Positions 7,208-15,506 of a stretch of 64,000 nt of DNA are shown piece by piece. The translations under genes and the position numbers were made by a program. Source of the stretch: RGIG5579 sp045655865 (lineage in GTDB: Bacteria > Bacillota > Clostridia > Oscillospirales > SIG627). Under the pieces are notes generated by a model that searched no databases, was not told the origin of the DNA, and saw only the letters and a program-made list of their open reading frames with translations. The stretch spans positions 37,429-101,428 of the forward strand of contig JAZOQB010000046.1 of NCBI GenBank assembly GCA_045655865.1, in the 5' to 3' direction. Every line of letters starts with the position of its first letter. Within the stretch, counting starts at the first letter, position 1.

Positions 7208-10200
7208 CTATTCCAACTGGCTTCCTTCTTCAAAAGGTCCTAAAATTTCCAAGATCTTTTCTACTTCCCGATCAAACGAAACAAAGCAATTGGCAGAACG
7301 CAGGCGGTAGATCTGCCATCCGCATGAGGTCATACGACGGGTATTGGCCATTTCAATGGCGGAGACATTAGCTTTCTGATTGAGAACGGTTTGATCGGAG
7401 AGAATTCCGAGCAAAAATTCCATTCGTGGAGAAACCACGGCAAGATCGATATAATATCTCCCGCTTTGTAAACCTAAAATCACGCGATACCCGCGATTTT
7501 CCAATTCCTCTGCCAGTCGATTGATGTAACTGGTGCCTTCCATGGCGTCCACAACGGCAAAACTGTTGTTCACACGGTGTGCACAGATCACATCAAAAAG
7601 CAGAGCAAAAGCACTCACGACAGGTAGCGTGGTGGGAGTACATTTTAATTCTTCCGATTTAAAGCTGGAAAGCACAGTAATACTCTCTCGAGCAGAAGAT
7701 AGAATGTGGAGAACGGTCCTTTTCGGATCCTTACCGCCAAATTCCAGGAAAGAATACGGAAGTCTGGAACCGTGGATGCTTCGATCCGGAGCAAAAACGG
7801 TAGAAAACAGAATGCAGTCACAGCAAGGCAAATTTTCATTGGCATGAGTGACAATAAAACGGTGGGGCGTTGCAAAAAATCCCTGCAGGGTTTCATCATC
7901 TCGCAGCCTTTTTGTTAAAAGCTGCAAAATCAATTCCTTTTGCTCCGGGGTAGCTGTAACAACACCAAGGCTTTTTTTCTCTTCTTTCGCAGCAAAATCC
8001 AGCAGCAACTCTACCGCCTTTTCTGCCTCGAAGAAATTGGCTCCGGGATACTCCCCACCAAATGTGCCGGGGACCTGGATCCAATGGGCACAAGAGTAAA
8101 AAGCAGGAGCGGGAATGGTGTAACAACGAGAATCCCCTCGAAGCCCGGCTGCATAGCCGGAACGAATGACCGTGTAATTGGGAGCGGCTCGGTAGACGGA
8201 AGAAAGGCTATATTTTTCATCGGTAACTTTCCATAGATAGTCAAACCCCGATGATGAAAGATCGAAAACTTCCCCTTCTCTTCTGCGGTTGGCGGAAAAT
8301 CCTCCCGCAAACGCAACATGCTTGCCTGCAGAAAAAGCAAATAAAAGATCTGCCAATGGGATGCTGTTACGAGATTCAATCAAAACATAATCGAATACGT
8401 TCCGACAATTCTCAAAAAGGGACTTTGCCTGGCTTAGATCTGCGATAACACAAGGAAACAACCGAGAGAAAGCCTCGGGTTTTTCCCGGAAAAGCGACTC
8501 GGGATCAAAAGTTTCCTCCTGGATTTCAAAAAGCGCGTCGAAAGCGCGCAAAGAAAGGATAGAATTCATTTCCTCTCTTCGCTTAGATGAATATCCTCGA
8601 AAAGCATTCTCAAAACCTCTTTGATGTTCGGAAAAATCAAAGTTACCGGGAATCAATTCGGGGTGAGATAAAAAGTTGTACTCACAAACTGCCTGGAAGA
8701 AAGCTCGCAAAAATCCTCGGCTTAGCTCTTCCGGGAGAATCTTTCCCCCTTCCACAGCTAAAACAAGATTTTTCATCCCTACGCGAAGTGCTTTTTCGCG
8801 AGCAGTAAGCCAACCGCACCAACCTTTCAAGCGCTCGGTTTCTGACAAAACCGCAGAAAGCACATGATAAATAACAGAAAAATAATCCTGTTCTCTCCCA
8901 AGAGCTTGTGGATAGAAGAGATCGATTGAATTAGAAAGGGTAATCTCCAACTCTTTCTTACCAGCCTGGTATCTTTCTCCTAGATCTCTCAGCTGAGCCA
9001 ATTTTTCAGTTAATCCGTTATTTTTTGCTCGGCAGAACTCCGATACAAAGCTCGGTAGAAGGCTCGTGGAAAATTTTGGACGGAAAATAGAATAACACTG
9101 GTAGCAAAGATCGGCAGCTACCTGCAGAGCGTCCCAAGAAGCATCATCATCTGCGAAAGGAACGGAAAGGAGGCGGAAAACAAATTCGCTTTCAGCCTGA
9201 ATCAATGCGACGTTTTTCTGGAAAAGATCAAGCCTGGAAAGAATATACTCTGCATTTTCCACATCGCAATTGGGTTTCAGGTATCGCTTGACCGATTTTA
9301 AAATACCGTGTCTTTGAGACATGGCAATCAATCCCTTGTCTTCCAGTGCCTGATAACGGGCGTAGAGGTCAGAGGCATCCAAGTCAAAAACATGGGGATC
9401 AAAGCTGATTTGAATGGAGTCTGTAATGGCGTCATTCTCTTTTTTCGCCTGGATCAGTTGCGCAACTTTCCGAAAATGATCCTCAACCACTTCAGGATTT
9501 TCAAAGAAAGTCTCAGGAACAGTGACAAATTCTGAAAACAGTCGAGTCAAATCCAGGAAAGCAAAAAAGATATCACCGGCCAGAAGCCCATCCAGAGAAG
9601 AAAACGAAGGCAAAATCTGATCTCTCACCAAAGAAAGAGCTTCAATGCTATGTAGAACCTCTTCCAATTGGCGCGTCAGCTTCGATTTATATTCGTATGA
9701 AAAATTCTTTTGCGCCACCAGTCGAAGAGGATTCTCGATGACAGTTCCGATCTCGGTATAGGACTGGAGGATCTCGTTTGCCGTAGAAAACCAAGTTCCC
9801 ACCATCTCATCCGACAGCATTCCGATCTGTTCCGGAGAAAAGTGGATGGAATCGTTGGCATCACGTAACTGATGGAATCGATCTGTTGCCATAAGGAAAG
9901 AAGAAACGATCCTTTTCTCCCCTTCTAAATTCAGATAGTAAGCGTCCATGCTATCAAGCTGGGACTGCATTTCTTTTTTATCGTCAAACGCCGAAGGATC
10001 CGGAGAAAACGCTGCTTTGAAATCACTCTTCACATAGCGTTTGTTCCCATCTCTGAACAGGTTCCAAACAAAAATCGGATGAAATTGTTTTTCCAGAACT
10101 TTAGAAAAATCGTCAGCATGATAATGCGGATCGGTGATATAGAGAACACTTTTTCCCGATTTCATTGCCGCGGCTGCGGCATGGGAAAACAAAGTTGAGA

Positions 10201-11386
10201 CACCGGTTCCGGGCTGAGCACGAAGCAAAGTAAAATCGTTGGAAAGGATCTTTTGAAAAATTTTGTTTTGATTGACATCCAGTTCAGGCTCGAAAGCTAC
10301 AACCGTTTTCTGAGTCGCAACAGAAATTTTTTCTCCCGCAAGGATGGATTGCACCAAAGGTTCGTGGGAAAACTGACGAACCAGAGCATGATACTCCGAA
10401 AAGCTTCCACTCTTCTTTTGTTCCCAAGTCCTGTCCAAAGCATAGCCCTCATCATCCAGGTAACGATCCGGTAAATGGACCAGGCCCATGCTTCTCGCGA
10501 CAGAAAGATTTAAGAGCAGAACTTTTTCATCTGTAAGAAACAGTGAATTTCTGGAATAAAAGAGAGCGGAATCAAAATCCAGCTCACTACCATAGGCAAA
10601 GTAGCTTCCATCTAAAAGATACCAAGAATCAAAGTCCTTCTGACTTTTTGAAAAATGAGTAATAAGACCAGAGTTTTCAGCATCCCGAGAAATGCCGCAA
10701 TACACCTTTCCCCTGCCTGCAAATGCCAAAACAGGAGAAAGCCCTAATCGCTCGCAAGCGGAGACAAAAAGGAGAGACAATTCCAGAGAATTTGCAAAAC
10801 GGTCATGCAAAACCTTCTCCGGCAACCGAACAGGCAGCGGCATGGTTCCGGAATAATCTTCAGAAGAATAAGTGATTTTTCTCTCTTTGATTTTCTCATA
10901 AAGAACACGGCAGATCTCAAGGGGTTGTGTTACTTCCGGAGACGGGAGAATCTCTTCAAGTTCCTTTTGAGTAGGAGTAACGAAAAAGCTGACTGTCTCC
11001 AGCATATCTCCCACGCCGGAAAAATAGTAATACGGAAGAATTTTACAGGGTATTTCTGTCTGTGCGATCAGGTCATTTTCTGCGTTGAGAACGCGAATGG
11101 AAATGCTGATATCTAAAATACTTTTTTGCGCGGCAAGAGCTAAATCTCTTAATTGGATAAAATCACCGGAAAGAAAAGCACAACCGGAGGGCGCCAAAAA
11201 ATCGACAACACATTCGCCCTGGCAAAGGGCGTTCGGCGTTGCCAGCACTTGGACAGTCAGACCGGAAAGTTTTTGATCTGTTAGATTTTCCAGATACAGC
11301 GAATCAAAAAGATCGAATCCGGCATGATACATTCCATAGCTATAAAGATGTTTGTAGTTGCATTTGATTTTCAACCAATCATCCAT
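7208..11386 (-). CDS. Large helicase/nuclease-like protein with degenerate active sites
   Basis: A 1392-residue protein whose layout matches the large Bacillota/Actinobacteria proteins annotated with DUF4011, AAA_11/AAA_12 helicase and C-terminal REase_MTES_1575-type nuclease domains. Four parts are visible. About 185-240 is a transglutaminase-like segment (NSLELSLLFVSACERLGL). About 370-440 holds a P-loop region reading AQPGTGVSTLF. About 985-1250 holds the helicase C-half (DYVLIESRNSIPLADLL, GVVTATPEQ, CILFSTVFAPD, SSARESITVLSSF). About 1285-1380 is a nuclease-like end (ENRGYRVILGLQSGRYYIDLAVV). Each expected catalytic residue appears replaced: Walker A Lys by Val396, the DEA(S) Walker B box by IESR, the VQGDERD block by ENLPCCD, and the nuclease Glu in GIECDG by GILSDQ. 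It is the first gene of the unit ending in birA. The function is unknown, probably non-enzymatic. Confidence 0.75.
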   Translation of the reverse strand: MDDWLKIKCNYKHLYSYGMYHAGFDLFDSLYLENLTDQKLSGLTVQVLATPNALCQGECVVDFLAPSGCAFLSGDFIQLRDLALAAQKSILDISISIRVLNAENDLIAQTEIPCKILPYYYFSGVGDMLETVSFFVTPTQKELEEILPSPEVTQPLEICRVLYEKIKERKITYSSEDYSGTMPLPVRLPEKVLHDRFANSLELSLLFVSACERLGLSPVLAFAGRGKVYCGISRDAENSGLITHFSKSQKDFDSWYLLDGSYFAYGSELDFDSALFYSRNSLFLTDEKVLLLNLSVARSMGLVHLPDRYLDDEGYALDRTWEQKKSGSFSEYHALVRQFSHEPLVQSILAGEKISVATQKTVVAFEPELDVNQNKIFQKILSNDFTLLRAQPGTGVSTLFSHAAAAAMKSGKSVLYITDPHYHADDFSKVLEKQFHPIFVWNLFRDGNKRYVKSDFKAAFSPDPSAFDDKKEMQSQLDSMDAYYLNLEGEKRIVSSFLMATDRFHQLRDANDSIHFSPEQIGMLSDEMVGTWFSTANEILQSYTEIGTVIENPLRLVAQKNFSYEYKSKLTRQLEEVLHSIEALSLVRDQILPSFSSLDGLLAGDIFFAFLDLTRLFSEFVTVPETFFENPEVVEDHFRKVAQLIQAKKENDAITDSIQISFDPHVFDLDASDLYARYQALEDKGLIAMSQRHGILKSVKRYLKPNCDVENAEYILSRLDLFQKNVALIQAESEFVFRLLSVPFADDDASWDALQVAADLCYQCYSIFRPKFSTSLLPSFVSEFCRAKNNGLTEKLAQLRDLGERYQAGKKELEITLSNSIDLFYPQALGREQDYFSVIYHVLSAVLSETERLKGWCGWLTAREKALRVGMKNLVLAVEGGKILPEELSRGFLRAFFQAVCEYNFLSHPELIPGNFDFSEHQRGFENAFRGYSSKRREEMNSILSLRAFDALFEIQEETFDPESLFREKPEAFSRLFPCVIADLSQAKSLFENCRNVFDYVLIESRNSIPLADLLFAFSAGKHVAFAGGFSANRRREGEVFDLSSSGFDYLWKVTDEKYSLSSVYRAAPNYTVIRSGYAAGLRGDSRCYTIPAPAFYSCAHWIQVPGTFGGEYPGANFFEAEKAVELLLDFAAKEEKKSLGVVTATPEQKELILQLLTKRLRDDETLQGFFATPHRFIVTHANENLPCCDCILFSTVFAPDRSIHGSRLPYSFLEFGGKDPKRTVLHILSSARESITVLSSFKSEELKCTPTTLPVVSAFALLFDVICAHRVNNSFAVVDAMEGTSYINRLAEELENRGYRVILGLQSGRYYIDLAVVSPRMEFLLGILSDQTVLNQKANVSAIEMANTRRMTSCGWQIYRLRSANCFVSFDREVEKILEILGPFEEGSQLE

Positions 11387-11415
11387 ACGGTAAGCTCCAG
11401 ACGTAAATTCTATTT

Positions 11416-11444
11416 ATTCTATCACAAATTTAGTTTTCAGTCAA
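11416..11444 (-). promoter_or_regulatory. Sigma-A promoter of the helicase-like unit
   Basis: On the minus strand -35 TTGACT (11439-11444), 17-base spacer, -10 TAGAAT (11416-11421), 29 bases ahead of the start codon. Confidence 0.75.
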
Positions 11445-11472
11445 TATTCGATCTATTTTCTCTTTTTCATAA

Positions 11473-11501
11473 AAAAGCGCGGTGCTTTGCACCGCGCTTT
11501 T
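11473..11501 (-). terminator. Terminator after the DtxR-family gene
   Basis: Stem AAAAGCGCGGTGC/GCACCGCGCTTTT with a three-base loop, followed on the minus strand by a T-run. It separates the regulator gene from the promoter of the helicase-like unit. Confidence 0.88.
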
Positions 11502-11510
11502 CTTCAATTT

Positions 11511-11882
11511 TTAGGAGTGAAAAGCGTCCGCATGGTCTTTTAGAGCTCTAAAACTTGTTTCGCTGATCACGTGTTCAATCTTGCAAGCATCCTGTGCTGC
11601 CACGTTTTCCGGGACACCGAGTTTCACAAAAAAATTAGTCAGAATGGTATGTCGCTCATACATCTGCTCGGCAATCATCTGTCCTTCCGGTGTCAATGTA
11701 ATGAAGCCGTCAACAGAAACGCTGATCAGATTTGCATTTTTCAGCAGTCCCATCGCGCGTGAAACGCTGGGCTTGGAATAGCCGGTGAAGGCAGCCACAT
11801 CGATGGCACGCACATTCGCCTTTGTTTGGATCAAAAGAAAGATACTCTCCAGATACATTTCCCCTGATTCTTGTATTTTCAT
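11511..11882 (-). CDS. DtxR/MntR-family metal-dependent repressor
   Basis: A 123-residue regulator with an N-terminal winged helix (VRAIDVAAFTGYSKPSVSRAMGLL) and a C-terminal dimerisation/metal domain, with no SH3 extension, so it is of MntR length. The likely metal ligands, however, read like the iron-sensing DtxR/IdeR type: Met in GEMYLESIF where MntR has Asp8, His in YERHTIL, and Cys-x-x-Glu-His in DACKIEHVIS. I therefore expect Fe(II) rather than Mn(II) as the main effector, but this is inference. The start has AGGAG 8 bases upstream. It is a single gene between its own promoter and terminator; no transporter gene is adjacent. Confidence 0.9.
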   Translation of the reverse strand: MKIQESGEMYLESIFLLIQTKANVRAIDVAAFTGYSKPSVSRAMGLLKNANLISVSVDGFITLTPEGQMIAEQMYERHTILTNFFVKLGVPENVAAQDACKIEHVISETSFRALKDHADAFHS

Positions 11883-11947
11883 GGTCCACTCCTTATGTTT
11901 TACTTGATTTTCTGTATCATTTCATTACAAAAGTATAAGGACAAATT

Positions 11948-11976
11948 ATTATAACACTTTTTTGCGATGTTGTCCA
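11948..11976 (-). promoter_or_regulatory. Sigma-A promoter of the DtxR-family gene
   Basis: On the minus strand -35 TGGACA (11971-11976), 17 bases, -10 TATAAT (11948-11953). The 66-base 5' leader to the ATG at 11882 shows no obvious riboswitch fold. Confidence 0.6.
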
Positions 11977-12067
11977 CACGCATTTTTCACATATTAACCA
12001 AAAGAAGGCACCTTGACCTCTTGTGTTTTTCTTCTTTCAAAAATTCCTGCCAAAGCGCATAGGAGCA

Positions 12068-12096
12068 TTGACTTTTTTTCCCACTTCTATTATAAT
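12068..12096 (+). promoter_or_regulatory. Sigma-A promoter of the O-antigen-ligase-like gene
   Basis: TTGACT (12068-12073), 17-base spacer, TATAAT (12091-12096), 57 bases before the ATG at 12154. Confidence 0.78.
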
Positions 12097-12153
12097 TATT
12101 AAGAAAATCATTCAAAAATTTGAAATTTCTTTTTAATTTTTTACGGAGCCGAT

Positions 12154-13380
12154 ATGAACACACTGAAAGGATACTGGTCAAGGGGACGCGAAGTGTTTTC
12201 TCGACTTTCAGTAAATGACTGGGTCATTTTACTGTTTGTTTTTTCCACTTTTGTCTCTGTTTTTCTACAAGCAGCGTTCATATTTCTGCTCCCTTTTTAT
12301 TTTTTGCTAACAAAGCAAGGGAAGAAAGCGCTTCCGAAGAAAAAAGTTGACTACTTGCTTTTGATCTTCGCCATGGTAGCTGTCCTATCCACCTTCCTTT
12401 TTGCCAAAGACGCTACAATAAATGACTTTCAGATCCGTGCATTCCATCTCAAACTTTTAAGCCTGGGCGTGGTGGTTTTGGTTTTTGACATTTACTTTTT
12501 TATCGAAGTGATGAACAAGCGACTGTTTCGCTTGGGCTTACAACTTTTCTCACTTCTCAGCGTCTCAAGCTTTCTCGTGGCACAATTTCAAAAGATTTTT
12601 GAAATCTATCCGGACCCGGTGAATCGCCCCGGTCGGGTTGCTTCCGTTTTCATGAATGAAAACTATTTTGGAACGGTAATTGAGTTTGTTTCGCTCATTA
12701 CTTTATATTTGTTCTGCCAGGCTTGCAATCGGAAACATCGGATCGTTTACGGAATCGTTTTACTTCTTAATATCATAGGACTCTGGTACTGCCAGTGCCG
12801 CACCGCTTTTATCGTGATCGCTGCCGCCTTCTTTGTATTTGTATTCATATACAAACGAAAGCTCTCCGGTTTTGTTCTCGGTTTTTTTGCTCTGATCGGA
12901 CTACTTCTTTTGCAATATCCTTCCCTTCTTCCCCGTTTTGAGTCTGCATCCTCCTACTTGGATTTTCGCATTGGAATTTGGCAGACGGCCTTCCGTAGCA
13001 TTACCGACAACCTTTTGATCGGACGAGGATATTTTAGTTATAGTTCTGCTTGGATCGAATATTTTTCCGAAACCTATTACCCAGCCATACACGCCCACAA
13101 TCTTTACATTGAGATCCTTTTAAATTTTGGATTAATTGGAGCGATCTGTCTTGGCAGCTTTGTCATGATCTGTGCTGGCAAATGCATCAAGTGTTGCTTG
13201 CACGCGAAAGATAAGCTGTCTCTAGCGCTTGTGTTTTCAACCATTACCGCTATTTTCGTTCACGGGCTGGCTGACACCACCATCTTTTGGCCTCAAACCG
13301 GGTTCTTTGTTGTGTTTTTGCTATCCTGTCCCCGAATCTATGGCAAAAAAACCAATCAGTGCGGAGAAAATTTATCATGA
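12154..13380 (+). CDS. O-antigen ligase / polymerase-like membrane protein
   Basis: A 408-residue polytopic protein with about ten transmembrane segments and the Wzy_C/WaaL signature region (GRGYFSYSSAWIEYF followed by HAHNLYIEILLNFGLIG), where the large loop and the HAHN block carry catalytic residues in O-antigen ligases and polysaccharide polymerases. FMNENYFGTVIEF fits the usual 'pNxxa' block. No other glycan gene is nearby, so the substrate is open; in a Gram-positive host it is more likely to act on an exported glycan or glycolipid than on lipopolysaccharide. It ends in an ATGA overlap with maf, so the two are one transcription unit. Confidence 0.85.
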   Translation: MNTLKGYWSRGREVFSRLSVNDWVILLFVFSTFVSVFLQAAFIFLLPFYFLLTKQGKKALPKKKVDYLLLIFAMVAVLSTFLFAKDATINDFQIRAFHLKLLSLGVVVLVFDIYFFIEVMNKRLFRLGLQLFSLLSVSSFLVAQFQKIFEIYPDPVNRPGRVASVFMNENYFGTVIEFVSLITLYLFCQACNRKHRIVYGIVLLLNIIGLWYCQCRTAFIVIAAAFFVFVFIYKRKLSGFVLGFFALIGLLLLQYPSLLPRFESASSYLDFRIGIWQTAFRSITDNLLIGRGYFSYSSAWIEYFSETYYPAIHAHNLYIEILLNFGLIGAICLGSFVMICAGKCIKCCLHAKDKLSLALVFSTITAIFVHGLADTTIFWPQTGFFVVFLLSCPRIYGKKTNQCGENLS

Positions 13381-13949
13381 AGATCATATTGGCATCGGCC
13401 TCTCCAAGAAGACAGGAGCTTCTCAAGCGACTTTATTCAGACTTTGTTTTAGAACCGGCGGATATCGATGAATCGCTTCCGGAAGATATCAGTCCGGAAT
13501 TTGCGCCGGTTTTTCTCGCCGCGCAAAAAGCACAGGCAATCGCTTCTCGCCACCCAGAGGATATGGTCATCGCCGCCGACACGGTGGTAGTCTGCGATCA
13601 TCGAATCATGGGAAAACCCATTGATGAAAACGATGCCAGAGAAATGCTTAAAACGCTATCCGGTCGCACGCACAAGGTGATTACCGGATGCTGTATTCAG
13701 ATCGGTAAACAGTCCACCGCTTTTTCTGAAGAAAGCTACGTTACCTTCTACCCTCTGGACGAGAATGAAATCGAGGAATACCTTTCCTCCGGTGAGCCCA
13801 TGGGTAAAGCCGGGGCCTATGGAATTCAAGGTCTTGGAGCATTTTTGGTTCAAAAGATTGAAGGCGATTTTTACAATATAGTTGGCTTCCCCATCGCTCG
13901 GCTCCGCCGAGAAATCCGCGATCTACTGAGCGGGTCGCCGGCAAATTAA
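13377..13949 (+). CDS. maf: Maf-family nucleotide pyrophosphatase
   Basis: Maf/YhdE hydrolyses non-canonical or excess nucleoside triphosphates (dTTP, UTP, m5UTP) and is linked to septum inhibition. The 190-residue product opens with MKIILASASPRRQELL, the family signature, and has IAADTVVVCDHRIMGKP and GKAGAYGIQGLGA. An upstream in-frame start at 13287 is rejected: the family begins at MKIILAS and the ATG at 13377 gives the ATGA overlap with the upstream gene. Enzyme identity is secure; the choice between dTTP/UTP and m5UTP substrate preference is not possible here. Confidence 0.95.
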   Translation: MKIILASASPRRQELLKRLYSDFVLEPADIDESLPEDISPEFAPVFLAAQKAQAIASRHPEDMVIAADTVVVCDHRIMGKPIDENDAREMLKTLSGRTHKVITGCCIQIGKQSTAFSEESYVTFYPLDENEIEEYLSSGEPMGKAGAYGIQGLGAFLVQKIEGDFYNIVGFPIARLRREIRDLLSGSPAN

Positions 13950-13972
13950 AAAAGAGCGTCAAGCTCTTTTTT
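13948..13972. terminator. Bidirectional terminator between maf and the YgjP-type gene
   Basis: AAAAAAGAGC/GCTCTTTTTT stem with a GTCAA loop, usable on both strands by the converging genes. Confidence 0.8.
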
Positions 13973-13976
13973 ATGT

Positions 13977-14513
13977 TTAATTTTCATCAACAATGGGAAG
14001 GATCGCATCTTTCAGTTCCAGTTCCAATGCTTTCCAATCCGGTATAATACTTTCTAATAAATGATAAAAACGCTGGGAATGATTATGTTCTCGGGTATGA
14101 CAGAGCTCGTGAACAATCACATAATCGACCAGCCTTTGAGGAAAAAGCGCCAGATAAAGGGTGAATGAAAGATCGTTTTTACCGCTGCAGCTACCAAAGC
14201 GGTGCCGAGCGGAAGTGATGGTTATCCTTCCAAAAGGCAATCCGGTCATCTCGGACCAAAAGTGTACCCTTGGTAAGATCTTCTCCTTCGCCAAGACCCG
14301 CAGTTCTTCGCGTCGGGCGCAGGTGATGCGTTCAGGCGTCGGACGATTCCGAAGTTTCTCCTGCCATTTTCGAATCCAAGACGCTTTATCTTGAACAAAG
14401 TTTTTGATTTTCTCTTCCGAAACGGCGTATGGTGCGCGCACCAAGACCCTTCCATCCTCTTTAATTTCAATGGCAATGGTTTTTCGCCGGGATCGGATAT
14501 ATTCAAATTCCAT
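13977..14513 (-). CDS. YgjP-like zinc metallopeptidase (DUF45/SprT-like)
   Basis: A 178-residue protein with the gluzincin motif VIVHELCHTREHNHSQRFY, i.e. HELCH with the third ligand in HSQRF, preceded by FGSCSGKNDLSFTLYLALFP, the typical YgjP/DUF45 layout. The N-terminal half (RSRRKTIAIEIKEDGRVLVRAP) is the small beta domain of the family. ATG at 14513 is preferred to a GTG at 14522 because GAGGGG stands 8 bases before the ATG but touches the GTG. It is monocistronic with its own promoter. The family is believed to be cytosolic and of unknown substrate. Confidence 0.9.
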   Translation of the reverse strand: MEFEYIRSRRKTIAIEIKEDGRVLVRAPYAVSEEKIKNFVQDKASWIRKWQEKLRNRPTPERITCARREELRVLAKEKILPRVHFWSEMTGLPFGRITITSARHRFGSCSGKNDLSFTLYLALFPQRLVDYVIVHELCHTREHNHSQRFYHLLESIIPDWKALELELKDAILPIVDEN

Positions 14514-14533
14514 TCTGTTCACCCCTCTTTGTC

Positions 14534-14562
14534 ATTATAGAAAAAACAAAACAACATTTCAA
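14534..14562 (-). promoter_or_regulatory. Sigma-A promoter of the YgjP-type gene
   Basis: On the minus strand -35 TTGAAA (14557-14562), 17 bases, -10 TATAAT (14534-14539), about 20 bases before the ATG. Confidence 0.7.
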
Positions 14563-14610
14563 GCTATAAATGGAGATATCAATCAACAAATCCAGAATTT
14601 AGGAGTTAAC

Positions 14611-15429
14611 ATGAAAAGACTGGCCATATTTTTCTTATTGCCTTTGACATTGCTCTGTCTTTCCTGCTCCGCATCCACTTCTCCATCTGAACTGATTTGT
14701 GTTGATATACTTAATGTTGGAAAAGCAGATTGTATTGTGATTTCTGCAGGGGACGAGAGAATGATGATCGATACCGGAGAAGAAGAAAATCTTCCGGAAA
14801 TATTAAGTTATCTCCAACAAGAAAAGATTCAGCGGATCGATAAATTGATCTTAACTCATTTTGACAAAGACCACATTGGCGGTGCCGCAAAAATCCTTTC
14901 TATCATTGATGTAGGAGAGGTAATCCAATCTTCATTTTCTTCTTCACGTAAGGAATTTTCAGACTATCACTCGGTGATGCAAAATCAAGGTTTTTCTCCT
15001 AAAATTCTCAAAGAAGCGTATTCTTTTTTTCTGGGTGAGTGTGCGGTTACGGTATTTCCTCCGAAAAAGGAACAGTACGCAAGAAAAGAGGATAATAATG
15101 CCTCTTTGATCGTCTCTGTCGAATGTAAAAACACGCGATTCCTTTTCTGCGGTGATGCCATGGAAGAGAGGCTTGAAGAGTGGACCTTGGGTGAACACGG
15201 TGTCTATTCCTTTGTTAAACTTCCCTATCACGGAAATTATCTTGAAAATTATTCGGAATTTTTAGACTCCACCTCACCTCAATTTGCCGCAATTTGCTCC
15301 TCGAAAAAAAATCCAGCGTCGGAACAGACCTTAAAGCTTTTACAAAAACGAGGAATCTCTTTTTATCAAACTCAAAACGGCTTGATCCATGTGCAAAGCG
15401 ATGGCAACTCTATTTTAATCAATCAATAA
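14611..15429 (+). CDS. Exported ComEC-like metallo-beta-lactamase-fold protein
   Basis: A 272-residue exported protein. It has a basic start, a hydrophobic stretch and a lipobox-like CLSCS, so it is probably a lipoprotein although the -3 position is not ideal. The rest is a metallo-beta-lactamase fold of the kind that ends ComEC: VDILNVGKADCIVI, MMIDTGEEENLPEI, LTHFDKDHIGG (metal ligands), LFCGDAME, and KLPYHGNYLEN. Free-standing versions of this domain occur in many Bacillota and are thought to be secreted nucleases or phosphodiesterases. Unlike ComEC there is no channel domain. ATG at 14611 has AGGAG 5 bases upstream; earlier in-frame starts have none. Confidence 0.85.
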   Translation: MKRLAIFFLLPLTLLCLSCSASTSPSELICVDILNVGKADCIVISAGDERMMIDTGEEENLPEILSYLQQEKIQRIDKLILTHFDKDHIGGAAKILSIIDVGEVIQSSFSSSRKEFSDYHSVMQNQGFSPKILKEAYSFFLGECAVTVFPPKKEQYARKEDNNASLIVSVECKNTRFLFCGDAMEERLEEWTLGEHGVYSFVKLPYHGNYLENYSEFLDSTSPQFAAICSSKKNPASEQTLKLLQKRGISFYQTQNGLIHVQSDGNSILINQ

Positions 15430-15455
15430 AAAAAGCAGGACGACCCTGCTTTTTT
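15428..15455 (+). terminator. Terminator after the ComEC-like gene
   Basis: AAAAGCAGG/CCTGCTTTTTT stem with an ACGAC loop directly after the stop codon, with a T-run on the plus strand. Confidence 0.8.
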
Positions 15456-15457
15456 CT

Positions 15458-15486
15458 TTGTCGAAATTTTTCTCCTTGCATATACT
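15458..15486 (+). promoter_or_regulatory. Probable sigma-A promoter of the 111-residue protein gene
   Basis: TTGTCG (15458-15463), 17-base spacer, TATACT (15481-15486); the ATG follows at 15507 with an AAGGAGG site. Confidence 0.5.
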
Positions 15487-15506
15487 GAAAACAAGGAGGA
15501 ATCGCC

